This document shows, piece by piece, positions 22,601 through 37,600 of a DNA stretch of 64,000 bases (its first letter is position 1; the number at the start of each line of letters is the position of its first letter). This stretch comes from Helicoverpa zea (taxonomy: Eukaryota > Arthropoda > Insecta > Lepidoptera > Noctuidae): contig NC_061456.1 of the NCBI RefSeq assembly GCF_022581195.2, forward strand, positions 2,482,501 to 2,546,500, given 5' to 3'. Under the pieces are notes generated by a model. That model did no database searches and had not been told where the DNA came from. It saw only the letters and a program-made list of their open reading frames with translations. A program made the translations under genes and the position numbers.

Positions 22601-25600
22601 CGGATTTCAATGATTTTTTCTTTGTTGTATCAGTATTAAGCCTGGTCAACATATAGGCTATAATATATCTTCGAAACTTGAAGACCTGATGCAGAACTCC
22701 AACAGACCAACAAAACTATAAGAGATATAAAAATGGTGCCATGGCAAAAATTGTTTCATGTGATGAGCATTTTTAGTTGAGATAATAAATTTGAAGATCT
22801 GGAACACCTGATGTGGAACCCCAAGAGCCCAGCTTCTCTGTACCATATACAGGTATGGCGTTTTAGCAAAAGTTGTTCAATTTGATAAGCACTTTCTATT
22901 GACTTATACAAATTGAAGATCTAAAACACCTGATGTGGAACTCCAGGTGCCCAGCTAGACTATAGCATATAGAGGTATGACGTTTTAGCAAAAGTTGTTC
23001 AATCTGATAAGCACTCTCTGTTGACTTATACAAATTGAAGGTGTAAAACACCTGATGTGGAACTCCAGGAGTCCAGCTAGACTATAGCATATGAAGATAT
23101 GACGTTTTAGCAAAAGTGGTTCAATCTGATAAGCACTCTCTATTGATGTATAAACATCGAAGATCTGGAACACCTGATATGAAACTTCAAGAGCAATACT
23201 ACACTTGAAATGTATAGAAATGAATGTTATGAAATAGGTATGGTGAATCCTATCCTAAAATAATGGACACGTATTTTTCTTTTCTCTCTCTCTCACAAAC
23301 AAATAATAACGAAGATACAACAACGCTTCGTTAAGTCACTGCTTAGTACAAATTTTACATACTTAGACGTGGCGTCACGAGCCCTCACTCTCCGACTTTG
23401 TTGCGTTATATCTCATTATTATTTTGTATGTCTCTTCCAGACCTCGGGACTACAGAGTTCCGAATTTTTGGGAGGCAATCGTGGGGCCGAAGCCAACACG
23501 CTGAAGCCCTTTTGAGACAACTTTAATGAAATGGTGACACAATACCGTCGATTATCCCTTTATACACTATAGAAATGAACCCAAGGACATTCACCGGTGG
23601 ACGTCGTTAAAAAAAAGACAATCCCCGGTTCTGTGCTAAACTATTGCTAACTATTGAGGGAAACTACTTGGGCTATTTGTGATGGGATGTTAGTGGATGT
23701 CAATGGTACATGTAAAAATGGCAGGTGGAGACTCGCCACCTCACTTACTGGGCCCCCGGGAACCTGAAGCGTGAGGATACCTCGGCGGACTTTAAACACA
23801 GATTACGCGCTCCCTGTGCTTACCATGAGGCACCTACCCTCCGAGCAGGGCTACTAATCCTGCTCTAGCGACTCCACTCTGGACGGCCAAGCCAAGCCAG
23901 AGGCGTGAGACCTACCCCCGTCATGGTTCACTCCGACCGGCCGGAGATGGGGGATACTCTCCCTGGAGAACTCAGCATATAGTATAGCCCCGCGGGGTTG
24001 CTACTCCCCGTCATCAGCCTCAGATGTCCTGCGGTGCCTATATCTCATTATTATTGTCGTTATTATCTCAAGAGCCTTTGTCCCAATTATGTTATGGTCG
24101 ACTTCCAGTCACGATGCAACTGAGTACCAGTGTTTTACAAGGAGCGACTGCCTATCTGACCTCCACAACCTGGTTACCCGCTCAACCCAACATACCTTGG
24201 TAAGACTTACTGGCTTCTGACTACCCATAACGACTGCCAAGAATGTTCAATGACAGCCGGAACCTACAGTTTAACATCCCCTCCAAATAACGGTTATTGG
24301 TATCCAAAATATACGTAGAAAGTACATACGAACTTAGAAAAGTTGCATTGGCAGGCACTTGCCAGACCTGGAATCAAAGACGCACGCTCATACTTGAGAG
24401 ATTGGTTCTCTACCCACTAAACCACCACGACTTCCACTAAGTCACCACGACTTTGTCATCTATTTAATGTTTTTTTACGTAATAATACGTGTAACATTTT
24501 TGCCACATAACTTAAATGCAGACTTATTAGAATCACTACTTTTATCCCTATGATCACGCCTATTGCGGTTCAGTTCTCAGCGTTTTGTTTAGTCCAATTT
24601 AATTAAATATATGGAACGTTTCTAATGTTTATCCGTATTCCGTTGTTTTCAAGTCAACGGGCCCTTAAAATTCAATATCAGACGGTTCAGATCTTTGATT
24701 TTGCTGACCCCGTAGTCGCTGGCATAAGGGACAGGATCCGCGTACGAAGTCGCGGGCAGAAGCTAGTCTAATAATAAAACGCTGTTTTTCGTTAACCGTT
24801 CAAAATCCGGGTGTCTGGTGTATAAAGTTGTGGAGTATACGATATTATTCTTCAATGTAAAGCTTGTTGCCAACGGGTTCCAATTTAACTACCAGTAAAT
24901 TACTTCTAGACTATCTAGAAATCTTTTAGAATATCTTTTAACACTTAGAAGTAGGTAAAGGTGAAGGAAAACATCTTGAGGAAATCTGGACTATAAAGTC
25001 TGAAATTCCCAACCAGCATTGAGCAAGCAAGGTGATTAATCCTCAATCCTTCTCCGTGTGAAAGGAGGCCTGTGCCCAGCAGTGGGACGATAAAAAGGCT
25101 GTAACAGTAACTTAAAAGTAGGTATAAGCTTGCTTGTGGCGAACTAAAGTATGGCCCACATAACTTATGGTTTACCTAAGTATTACAAAATATAAGATTG
25201 GCACAAAGGTGAATAATTATTTGACTACAGAAGTTGACAAACCACACTAAAAGAGTTACGCAAATAAAGTATTCAAAAGTTCCCCATTTACCCATTAAAC
25301 TAAACCATTCCAGATGTTTCTAAAGAAAACTTCTTACATTTAAGGCACCATTTAAACTAATTTCGGCAATTTAGTCCAAGTGCGTTCGCACTCAGGTCGA
25401 GGACGTTTACCTATTAACTAAGAATATAATGACTGTACGGTCAGCGTCAAAAGTAGCTGAATAAATCAACATTTTCAAATGTGCCTAACAACGTAGGTAA
25501 AGAGATATACTTTCAGACCCTAAACTCCAAAAAAAAGTAGATGATGACACGATGTTTACAAGTTTTGAATATTTCGATTTATCCAGCTACTTTTGAAGCT

Positions 25601-28600
25601 GATTGTACAAAAAACGCATCGCAGACTAAACGCGTGAAAGTGTAACCAACAGACTCACTACAAATACATTAAATCAGTATTGAAATGCGAAATAAATCAC
25701 AGGGTTACTCATGCATATAATGCGATACAGATCGATAGACGAAACGACTGAGCCAAATACACTCACGACCAATGAAATCGGGGAACGACTAATTTATCAT
25801 AAAGCTGTACTTTGCTATCGCGTTTGATTTTTTTTCAATCTAACAAGTATATTTTTTAACTAACTGAAAGTAACGAACATAAAAAACCGTTTCTAGTAAA
25901 GGGTAGTTAGTACAGTGTAGGATTTTTTATAAATCAAAAATTTATTTTGAGATTTTTAAGATTTTTGTCATGAATTCCCAGCTACCAACTGTATACTTGG
26001 ATAGCGTGACACATTAAAATAAGCTGCAAAACACTGCAAAATTACCTGCATAGTAAAATAAACCTAATAAGTGGTTGGTTACAGTTTAATTTTGCTTTCA
26101 ACTTTGTAGTGCGCTTTTCGCTGACACGAACCAACGTAATCTATTTTAGCGATGGCTTCCCTCGTAATGTGTCTTGCAGGTTAGTTGGGTTGAGGATATA
26201 TTGTGTAAGCAATAGCGGTTTTTCTTTCTACTTTATTGGCCTACTTTTCATCTAGTTTATACCTTGCAGTTTCAATGAGAACATATTATTTGTATAAGAG
26301 TGGTTTCTGAAGGTGTTCCATCGTCTAGGTACTCCATAAAGGTATAAATACTTCATTTAAAACCAAAACTTCAAAAAAAAACATAACCTGTTATTGCATA
26401 CCAGTCGTCAGTCTGGACTGCTTATTAACTGCGTATTTAACTACAATGACTTACACTCATATAATATTATTATGCACTGATAGCAACCTACATACGATAA
26501 CATAGTGCGTAGGTACGAATATGAAGAATTTTTCATCAGCCATCCAGGGTATCAAAGATTTCCTGTCATGTGTTAACATAAAGTTGGCTCCACCTTATTT
26601 AATTTTACTCTCAATACACCGTCATGTATTATAATTGTACCCGTAATATATCTATTTAAAATCGACTCCATCCAAAGGTTGTCTGTAAGAGATTGCTTTT
26701 GAGCGATAAGACCGCCTATTGTACTCACACGTATTTTTTTTGTAATGTCCTTCTCTGTTTGTTTTGGTGTACAATAAATAATATTCTATCTATTCTATTT
26801 TTCTATAATTGGCCTATTAACACATTGGCACCGTATTGATACATGCTTCTCATCTATTCTGACGTAACCGAGATACATTGGCACGGTGACTTACGTAGGC
26901 AGATGACTAAAATCGTACGATTATTTATATCGCTAATCATTAGTTATAAATATAAACAATATGGCGTGATGAAGTGAAAGTCTATCATAACATATTGCTC
27001 GCATAAGTTCAAGTGTACTAATTAATGATTGGTGATAAAGGTTTCTACACGTTTTGTAACTGCTACGATTTGTTGATCCTCTTCGTCTCTATAAACCAAT
27101 AAGACTAAAGTACCTACACAGAATTTAATGGTACCTAAGTATAAAAAAATCTTGAACGACGATTCTAGATCGAATTAGCACGTAAATAAGTTCCTACTCA
27201 GTCATTTCTATCGCCACTAACAATTTTCTTAGATCCTTCTTTCTTTACATCTTGTTTATCAACTAACCATCCATATATTTATTTTTTAATGAAACAGTTT
27301 CCCTTTTCTATTTCATCATATTTTAAACACAATAATTCTTCGCCTACGCAAAATATCTCCATCCCCTACCATTCGCAGCGCTCACACCTCGTCCTAGTTA
27401 CAGCCAGTTGAAAGGCTTCCCCGTCCGTGACAATGTTGACTTGACACCGTTGGACAGGGGACAATATCGATATACAACACAAAGCTTGTGTTCATCTATG
27501 TGAACGGAATTACACGACAGGAATTGTGTAGTGACGTCTACAGGGTGTGTCGTTCACAATCACATTAAATCCTATCGCATATACTTTATGATATTCTATG
27601 GCGAATTGTAAAAAAAATAACCTAATCCATTCAGCGGTTTAACCACAGGAGTCATTTTTCGTTTTTATAAATTACAACATCATGTGTAAAGCAAAGATAA
27701 AGTTAGGAGTAACGAATGTTTTGATCAGCTGAGAGCTATTAGTTTTCAAGGGAGAATTTCTTGTTGCTTGTAATGACTGACTTTTATATGGTGTTCTAAA
27801 TTTTGCACATTTTTATTCTATTTACTTTGTTTGAAAATTTTTTTTTTTTTTATTTTTACGTATTTTTGTTTTTTCTTTGTTTTAATCGACATATATTAAC
27901 ATTAACGCATTTCATTTAATGTAATTATGAACGACACACCCGATATATTTCGCAAGGCATTATATTCAATCAAAAGTTGAGGTGTCGAATTTTTGGCACA
28001 GAAGTGTAAATTATAGTTTGTAACATATTTCTCTACTTTGGCCTTATGTTAGTAAAAAATATTTATTATTAAATTTCATTTTACTTTTTAGGATAAACCA
28101 TTATTTTTTCTGGAGTCACATACGTATAAGTTATTAAAACGTTTTAAAACCAAAGAAAGTATTTATAAACAAAATCTATATCGACGCGGAAACAATACAA
28201 TGATTGTCAATTCATGCAAGAGGTCGTCAGACTGTTTAATTACATTAATATAAGTCACCGACTTCATTGAATCAATTTTCATTGTCCCCAGAAGTTTTAC
28301 AATAGTTTTAGAGGTATTATATGTTCGCTCATTACCTTTAATAATATTGTAAAACGTTGTAGAACACGATACAAAGGTATACATGGAATTGAACTACATT
28401 ATGTATCTGAACGAAGAAATACCGAAGCGTACCTACCTAACCTCCTTACGCTTATTATCCTAATATAATATGGACAGTCTGAAGTCAATAAAAATTGAAG
28501 ACCGTATTAACGTACCTATCGACCTAATTCTGGAAATGAAAAACCCAATAAAATGCCAATGAATAAACCTACATAGCATCCCATTTTCAAGTCTCAATTC

Positions 28601-31600
28601 AATGAAACAAGTAAGAAACTTGATAACATAATATGGAGTAACTAGACCAATAAATCTTCACAATGTTGCACATCCTACAATAGTACACTCAGCAACACAA
28701 GTTCACACGCATTGTCAGTAAAATCCGAGACATTTAACATGTCTGTTATCGGTAGACTGTACTCATAATGACGTAACATGCATTCTGTAGCTATCAAGCA
28801 GTCAGACTGCAGTTCAAGCTCAATGTCTGATAGTATTATCTCCAAAATTATCGTCTCGAGTAGTTTGTCCGTATTTTTATGCTTCACGAAACGACCAGTT
28901 CACGAGGCAATTCGAAAAGTCGGTCGCAAGTATCAACAATAGTAATCCATCAAAATTATCGATCTCGATTTGAACTACGGTAGAAATTTTTCAAGAAAAA
29001 ACATTTTCAATCAGGTTTTTTATCTTCGCTCTTCAATCGCATTTATTATAAAGTATCTAAGGCAAAGAACAATCCAGAAAACTCAGGAGTTCCAACTTAG
29101 GAGGAAATAATCACCCAACGTCACGAGAACGTCAACGTCACGTCATCACTTATCGTGTTATACGTTTTGAACGCTGTCGACGTGACGTGTCGTGCCGTCG
29201 CTTATAAATAGACGTTCGTACAATAGACGCTATCTACATCCCGGCTACACGTGTGAATGATGTAAACAAATGAAACGCTACGTACAAACTGCTATCTGAA
29301 TGTTTTGCTATAAATTAATGGCTTCTAATAAGATTGCGATGTGTATTTACGAACATTTATTAGACTTGAGTATGGGATATGGAGTGTTTATCGTTTAGTG
29401 AGGATTTCAATGTGATTTTAGCAGCATTTTGCGACTATGCCTTATACAAGGTAGCTTAGATGAGGTTAAAAACTCATTAATTCTGTCACTCATTGAATGC
29501 ATTTACCTATATTTTTTCCCCTGGGTCAAAGGTTACTGAGTGACAAATCCTTAAATATTTGATAAAGAAAGAGCAGCCAATCATGGAAAATATTTTTTGT
29601 TCCCCTGATAACTGGCTTACGTAAACCAATGCATAGCATGGAAACCAACACCTAGAAGTAAGAACTAACTACAATGGTGCACGCAAAGCGATCAGTTAGT
29701 TAGTTCACCGCAGGTCAAGCAAATTCTTGGAATGTTTTGCATATTTACATCGCTTACATACTATTTAGCGGGTATTTCGAACTCATTTTGCTTGGTAATT
29801 TCTCTGCATGCTATTATTTAAAACAATACGTGTATATTTCGCGCGCCAGATAATTTTAGCATTCTGAAATTAGCCATTTGACTCCTTGCGCGTTTATCTT
29901 AGTAGTAAAAAAATATATGAACAAAACACTTCACATGCAAGAGGCGTTAAATGACTAACCTTAGAATGGCAAAGTTATGTAGCGCAAACTATACTGTTAT
30001 TTCAGCATCAAAAACTTGAAGAGGCAATAACGAACCTACTACGTCATAAAATAACCCATTCAACGTTAGAATGGCTCTTATAATAGTGTAGCACGGTCTT
30101 AACAAGACATCAAGTGACACAAGAATTGTATGATAGCGCTATTGTCACCATGTATTATAACCGCGTACCATTTAAATGTCCATTGTCTTTTATTATTGTT
30201 AGTTATACGTATGACAGTGATAGTTAACTTTGGCGTATCAAGGGCAAACTGCGCGGTAAGTGTTAGCTTCAATGTATGTATGCTTCTATCTTCTTAGTAC
30301 AAAATAATCAAAACCGGCTGCTTTTCCCAAAGAGTGTATCATATCTGTTCTTTTTTGAGGGGAATTATCAAACGACCCCTCCCGCTGTGAGCGCAGAGTA
30401 GGGGAGTGTCAAACTCATACTGACTAAAACCCACTATGTTGCTTCTGGAGCCCCTCATGTACTAGGGCCACGATAACTCTTTCGAACGACCCCACAGCCC
30501 CAGATTATATCTATGTGCTTAGGTAGAGGAAACGTTAACATTTTAGTACCTATTCAGTTCCTCGTCATCTAAACAGACACGTTACTATCGACTAGACACA
30601 AACTACCACAGAGCTTGGAAATTCCCCTAGGAAATACCCAATACCATTGACCGATGCGATGCAATCCATACGACTTTCATTCAACCCGTAGTTGCTTTCT
30701 TCCAGTGTATGTCTTTTGTTTTTGTTCTATCGGTTGTAACCACAGTATATATTTTCGTTTATCGATAAAAGTGTCGAATTTTAGAATCTCAACATCGACT
30801 CTAGAGTGACGTCTGTTCGTCACTCAAGGAAAAGCTTCTATTTGTGAACTCGCGTTTAGTACTACGGCGATTGATTGATATCGCAGCGTTGCCCTCTTTG
30901 CCCGAATTCCCGTTCAAAAGATTAATGATGATAGTGAATGATTCTACAGATAAGCAAGCCCATTCAACATCGCGATAATGCGGATAACCCAAATTACTTC
31001 AAGCAAAGAGATAGCCAAGAGGTATGTCTTGGTATGGCATGAGTTTCTAAACGAAAACTGCACTGCTTCCAAATGAAGAAATTTGTATAAAGAACATTAT
31101 TACAAAACGTAAAAGAAGTTTCTGATTGGTTGGGAATATTGGTTGTCTAAATATAGCAACGATTCGTTTCTACTGAAAAAGGTTTTTAATCTCGATAGCA
31201 CAACGAGCGGTGAGGACGGATATTTTCTCATCCGATTGAAAATACATCGAGGGATGAAAATACATTTTCACAGTACATGCATCTAAAATACAGAGGTACC
31301 TGAGTAAACGGTGAGTTAGTCAAAAACAATAGTTTACGTAAGGTGTACCTTAAATCTTCCGAGAATATTCAAATGAGCGAATTATTATGCACTGCTCGAA
31401 AGTGGGTCATAAACTCATTTCCACATCTGTTAGTCTCGAACAATGTTGTTTTACTCTTGAATAAAAGCAAAGTTTTCTATGAATAGGTATGTCGTATGTG
31501 TAACTGCTTATAAGACATAGTTTTAGGAAGGGGTTTAGTAGAACAGGTTGGCAAACTATTTTATAAAAATTTACTATGTGGAATTGCGACAACCCAATCG

Positions 31601-34600
31601 CTACATATTTCTGTCATCAATATAAAACTTAAACCATTTTCCTAAAAGAAGGCTACTAAAACCAATCAACAAACCGTACCAATAAATCCCAACTTCAATA
31701 AAAAGCAAGTAAGAATTCTCATTCAATACTTGGCAATGCCAAGTTTTATATCAAAATGGCGCAAACATTATTGGCTTCTACAAAGTCAATAAGAGGCCAA
31801 GCCTGTATAATCCGTTTACATAGGAGCTCTATTGAAAGTAAGAACACTATTACTGAGCTGTGTTTTATTGAAGGCCTAATCAACGCCGCGTGGGTTACAA
31901 AATGTTGGTTCATTAATCCAATATGTGATATTGTTTTTCCCATAAAACTGTTGAACTCACATTAGTGAAAGGCAAATAGCTCTTAGGTCTTTGGCTTCGG
32001 TGCCCCAATTCATTCTCTCCTGTTTGTTCCCTAAAGGCTCCAAAAATACTAATTCGATTTGAAAAATTGTTTCACTATTGGGAAGCTAGATCATATTTTA
32101 CAATTTTTCCCGAGAAACATTGGCTGTATTTTGTCCAGATACCTACTGGAATAAGGTCCTCGCGACGACCGGGAAACATCTAATTACGAGACAACATTAA
32201 ACCGTAAATTAAGATTCCCACCATTCTAGTATTTTCCACACATTGTTCTAATTCATAATTTTAAAGATCCTATTAAAGTTGACAATGAAATAGGGTATTA
32301 AATTAAGCTGGTGTAATAATTTCCCATTTGTTTACGTCGCCGGTTCGTTAAACCACTCATGCGCGTAAAAAGGTTCGAGTGAGGAAAATTGACAACCCTA
32401 CGGGAAGGCGATTGCTTTCAGACACGATCGATGTTGGTATATTTTTATTTAGTGAGATTCTAAAGGACGTTTTTGGGTCATTAGGGACGAAGTAAGATTT
32501 TCGGGTTAAAAGGACTCTTGGTAATTTAGTATTATGAATATTGAGCAAATTATACGCAGTCTTTATATAGTCTGAAGTAATTCGCTGGAAAACATTTTTA
32601 TGTCTTTAAAATGCTTAGATAATTTATTTTATAGTTGACTATTACTAATTAGTAATTAAAAGACTGTAATGATAGGCTACTAGAATTAATGAATTAATAA
32701 GAAGATATTGTTCATTCCAATTGGAAGCTACTTAAAATAACGTACGTATATGAGCATACGGCAATATTGTTTATGTTTATTAATTTAACCAATAGTAAAT
32801 TATATAGCGTTTACCTTGACTAAAAATTATACAATTTAATATTATTCAGGCCTTCAAACATGTACTTAAATAAATTACGTAATTTTGAGTGCGCATACAA
32901 AAATAACATAGTTTCGAACACGGCAGTTCAGTTTATACATATTTTAGCTGAGGGCCGCTAGTTAGATATTTTCTAAACAAAAGTAACTAGGTATATGAAA
33001 ATAGTTAAGTATTAGAAAAATAACTTAGTTACGTTATGTCTATATTGAAATACGAAGGCGGCAATCGTCAACACAATTAGTTTTTGTTTCAAGATTTATA
33101 AGTGTATCCGCTAACTTAACTGGGTATACCATGTCATGTAGGCCCTTTTTAAATTAAATCTTTCCAAGTTTATTTGCATACATTGTATTAGTTGTTATTA
33201 TGCGATAAAACTTTGGTTCTTGCAAACAAAAAAATCAAAACAAAATGTGGCCATCTGAAAACTTCGAACATTCATGACAGCATTTTCAATCGCCATCGTA
33301 CCACCACAAACATTTTCTACTCCTCTTTTGTTTCACGCTCTGTTTTTGGCCAAATGGTGGGCCATAAAAGAAAAAAAAACTCTTACCTTCAAATATATTC
33401 TGAATGATGAGATAGCTCTGGGTGACCACGATCAGTAGAGCGACATGAGTCCACGCAAAGAGACTGAACTGGCGCATATAGTACTTCTTGACCAGAGACA
33501 AGACGAACCACACGAAGCCCACGCAGTATAAACTGAAGGAGATGAATCGGTGGTATGTCACCAGGAATTTGAGGTAGTCCTGTTGAGAAAAGGAAATATA
33601 AATAGTTGAACTTCCTCCTTTTCTGAAGTCGGCTAAAAGTTATGTACTTGTAGGGTTAGTTTTGGTGATGGATGAGTTGACAGTTAGTCAAACTCAATAT
33701 TTTGCTGCTCTATCAATTTTTTTTACTCTCTTTCATGAAAATGAGAATTATGACGTTACAGATTGCTGTATGTTATTGTAAAACAAAATCATCAAAACAA
33801 CAAATTAAAGTTACATTACTCCAAGATGGTTTAGGAGGAATATGATAAAAGATTTATTTTTATATCTAGTCAACTACCCAATAATTGTTGCGTCCATAAA
33901 AAAAATATGCTATAATTTGTGAGGAAAGGCAAGGTAGACCAGACTTATAACTAAAGGTTTATCGACTATTTATTTAGATTAACCAATATGTTCTTTTGTT
34001 TCTAGAACAGGTGCTATACATATTCCAGCATATTTCATAAATTTCCTTTGTGAACAAATCGTTACAAAACGTTTTCATTTGTGGAAATTTACGACCGCAC
34101 ACTTAGCGTTGCAATGAGGTCAACCAATTAATTTGATTGCTTGCTTAATCCGATAATGCTATGGGTTCACATACATAATTATTGAATGCTTCGAACATAG
34201 TTCAGGAACTCTCAAAACTATTTTACGTATTATCTTTTTTATATTTTAAATCGGATTGCCATTAGGTAGTTCTGCAAAATTGCAGGATTTATGCTTGCAA
34301 ATTTCTGTCTACACTTGTTTTGGTTAATATGCTGTTAAGGCATCAGGATTCAAAGTCCTATGTGTCTTAATCGGTTTGACTATTTATATCCCCTGAGTCC
34401 CTTAAGTAGTTTTCACCTCAGCGAACATACAATACTTACCTACCTACATATTTTTTTCGTAGGTGGTAAACTATCAAATGAATCCGCTGTGGGTGAAGCG
34501 GACAAAAGTATCAGATTTTTATTGACTAAAACCCAGCCATGTTCCTTCTCGACCCCTTTGTGTACCAGGGTCGCGGTAACTCTTTCGAAAAATGGCGGAG

Positions 34601-37600
34601 ACATACAAGACTATTCTATTCTATTTTTGTATATGGCAATCCGTGTCGATGTCAATTCGACGATTCTGCCAATGACAAGTGGGATGAGAAGCAAGTAGTG
34701 CTTTTAATGAAAATAAATTTTAAAAATATATATATACATATATTGATTTAAGACGGAGATCCATAGATACAATTTTGACGTTGAAGTATTATGATAACTG
34801 TCAATACTGTCATAAATTATGTCGCTATATAACAATTGATTTAAAATCACGTCACAAGCTTATCGTGATTACGAATATGGTATTAACGTTATCTTCGTCT
34901 AGAATCGAACTATTAATCATCTATAGGAATCCCTAAGTGGATAACTTCGTTAATTACATAATGAGATTAGATTAGTTAGGCAGAAAAGCCTAAATACATT
35001 GGGTTTCTATAAGTTGGAAGCCTAAAATTCTAAGTAGGTAATGTTAGGTCTTCTGTAAGAAAATTTGTATAGTCGCAAAACCTAAAATGCGTGCAATTTC
35101 AAAATTTCATTTTTTTATCTTTAATATGATTTAAACAAAATGATTAATTCAATTTGAATTTTGTCACAATTAGGTCTTTTCGATCCACAATCCATCAGGA
35201 TCGTATCTACTTTCGTTAGGAAAGTGCTAACGAATTATTGAATGCTAAAAGTATCTTATCTGTAGATCGTACGATCGATGATTAGTAATAATAAAATGCG
35301 AAGATAGTGCGGTTAATAAACTATTCACTGTGATAATGTTCGGGAAAAGTATTGTGAAAGGTAATTATGATGGGCAGAAAAGGTGTCTCCAAAAATATTT
35401 CAACCATATTGCAGAATAAGTTCGTGGGTTATAATTACCCACCCAGCGGTATGACTTATTCCTCGTTAGTATAAAGCGCCTGACAAAGCAGAAGCCATAG
35501 TGATCAGTGACCGTAATTTCTCAGTACTTACGCGAAAAGACCCTTGCTCATCAGAATACAACATCAAATTGCCAAAATAATGAAAAAAAAATCCAAAAAA
35601 ATAATATAAATCTCACTCACCGTCCTATTGATGACTACTCCAAAGTAATCAATGAGGTTCTCTCCATAGAAGAAGTAGTTGGAGGTCAGTAGAAAGTACC
35701 AGGAGAGCGAGCGGAACCATGGCAGACCATGGACCCGGTACACCGCGTACCCAATGTTGATGATCTCTTCGAAGCATTTCACTTGGACGCAGAGTACCTG
35801 TGGGAGAAATATGCTGTTACTAGCTGTTAATTACCTACCTCAGCGCGGTATTTTTTTATTTTATTCTGTGGACGCCTTTGTAATTTATTTTTGTGAATGA
35901 AAGCTTGCTAATCATAATCATAAGAGTATTAGGTATAAAGTCTATCTCAGATAGACCACATGGGCCCAATGGAAGACTAAAGGTGTAGACAATTCGTAAG
36001 TAGACCACTTGTTAGGTCTGCTGTTGTTTTATTTCTGTTCTATGAAAAGTTAGGGTGCGTTTATAATTGGTTATATACCACCCAAATATCGTGAGTATAC
36101 TTAACGCTAATAGGGAGTAAGTGCTTGCACTTACTCATTTAGTGCAAGATATGATTGATGATCTCATTTTAATCTATAAAGATTTGGCAACACATTCATT
36201 ACTTTTCCAAAAGTAATAAGTCATCATGAAATTAGAAATTAACAGAAGGTACTTCTCATGAAAGTGAATCATTGAAATGGTATACAATAATTTAGATTTT
36301 ATCAATAAATTCATTTAGTTTTACGCAAACGTTTTTTGGAGGTCATGATATAGAGCGGATACTTATTATTTGTTGCGGCATAAACCACGGTTGGTTGACC
36401 ACTGTTGGTTTTACATTTACACCTAAAATTATTATTTCAAAAGAACATACAACGTTGCTTTAATATATTTTTTTTACATAGAATACTAATAATTAATAAA
36501 AAATAATTTCTTCTTCGTGGGTTCTAGTCGTTTTAAAAGATTACTCTTGTTCTTTTTTTTTTCTTTTGCATTAGCAACAAGCGTTAACTGTATGAAGCCA
36601 CGCCCAATTTTTTTGGGCATACAAATCTTCTGGACACTCGTCAAACGGGCCCAGAATTCAGTATATTTTTTCAAAAATAATTAAAAATCTTTTCAGCAAA
36701 CATTCAGTTTGTATAGAACTTTATAAATATTAACATTTAAATAAATAAATGTCAATGAAGGTTTGTAACCTAAATATTCATTGAATGAACATACTATAAA
36801 TATTTAATGAATCTAAGATACCAGTACAAAACTCATTAATAATATTCATGTATCTGTATATGAATTTAGAAACAGGAAAACTGTATGGGATATTTGGTTG
36901 CACGTGTACCTAATATTCACACATAGTAACTAAAAAATACGCTATTAGCATAGAACAAGGACCGGATTGGTTTTTAAAAAAAAACTTTTTACAAAAAAAT
37001 AAAACCGACTCCCAAAAACACTGAAAAGCAAAAAAAAACTATTCTTAGGTGCATCGGCCTAGAAGTCGGTGTCTAATGGATGTAACTAAGTTTATAACGC
37101 CACCGACTTCTAGGCCGATGCACCTAAGAATAGTTTTTTTTTGCTTTTCAGTGTTTTTGGGAGTCGGTTTTATTTTTTTGTAAAAAGTTTTTTATTTTTA
37201 GCTTTTCAGTGACAAGCATAGTTGTCACTATCCGCATGTCATATCCGCAGTGGAAAGTTCTCATCAATACGAACAATATAAGCCCAAGCACGAGGTAGTT
37301 TACATATTCAATTGTCGAGTTCCCTCGACCTTCGCTGGTCTCCATCATCAGGTCAGCTTCAAACCTTCACTGTTGCAAAGGTCTCGTCAATACGAACAAA
37401 ATAAGCCCAAACACGAGGTAGTTTTTTACACATTCATTGTTCAAGTTCCCTCGACCTTCTCTGGTCTTCATCATCAGGTCAGCTCCAAGCCTTCACCATT
37501 GCATAGTGTTATCAGACATGCGCCTTAGTGTCAAGTTTTTACCCTACGTATGCCTACGATTTTCGAAAGTTGCCCTCGATTTCTCAGGGTTTCCATCATC

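Larger units (their letters stand above)
27942..33386. other. Distal part of CdsA intron 5, no gene seen
   Basis: This is AT-rich non-coding DNA. Recognisable debris includes a repeat near 30.33-30.51 kb and a degenerate repeat near 32.0-32.1 kb. A CRE-like cluster with a TATA-like word near 29.1-29.2 kb is discussed separately. The short open frames here have no splice support. Confidence 0.5.
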
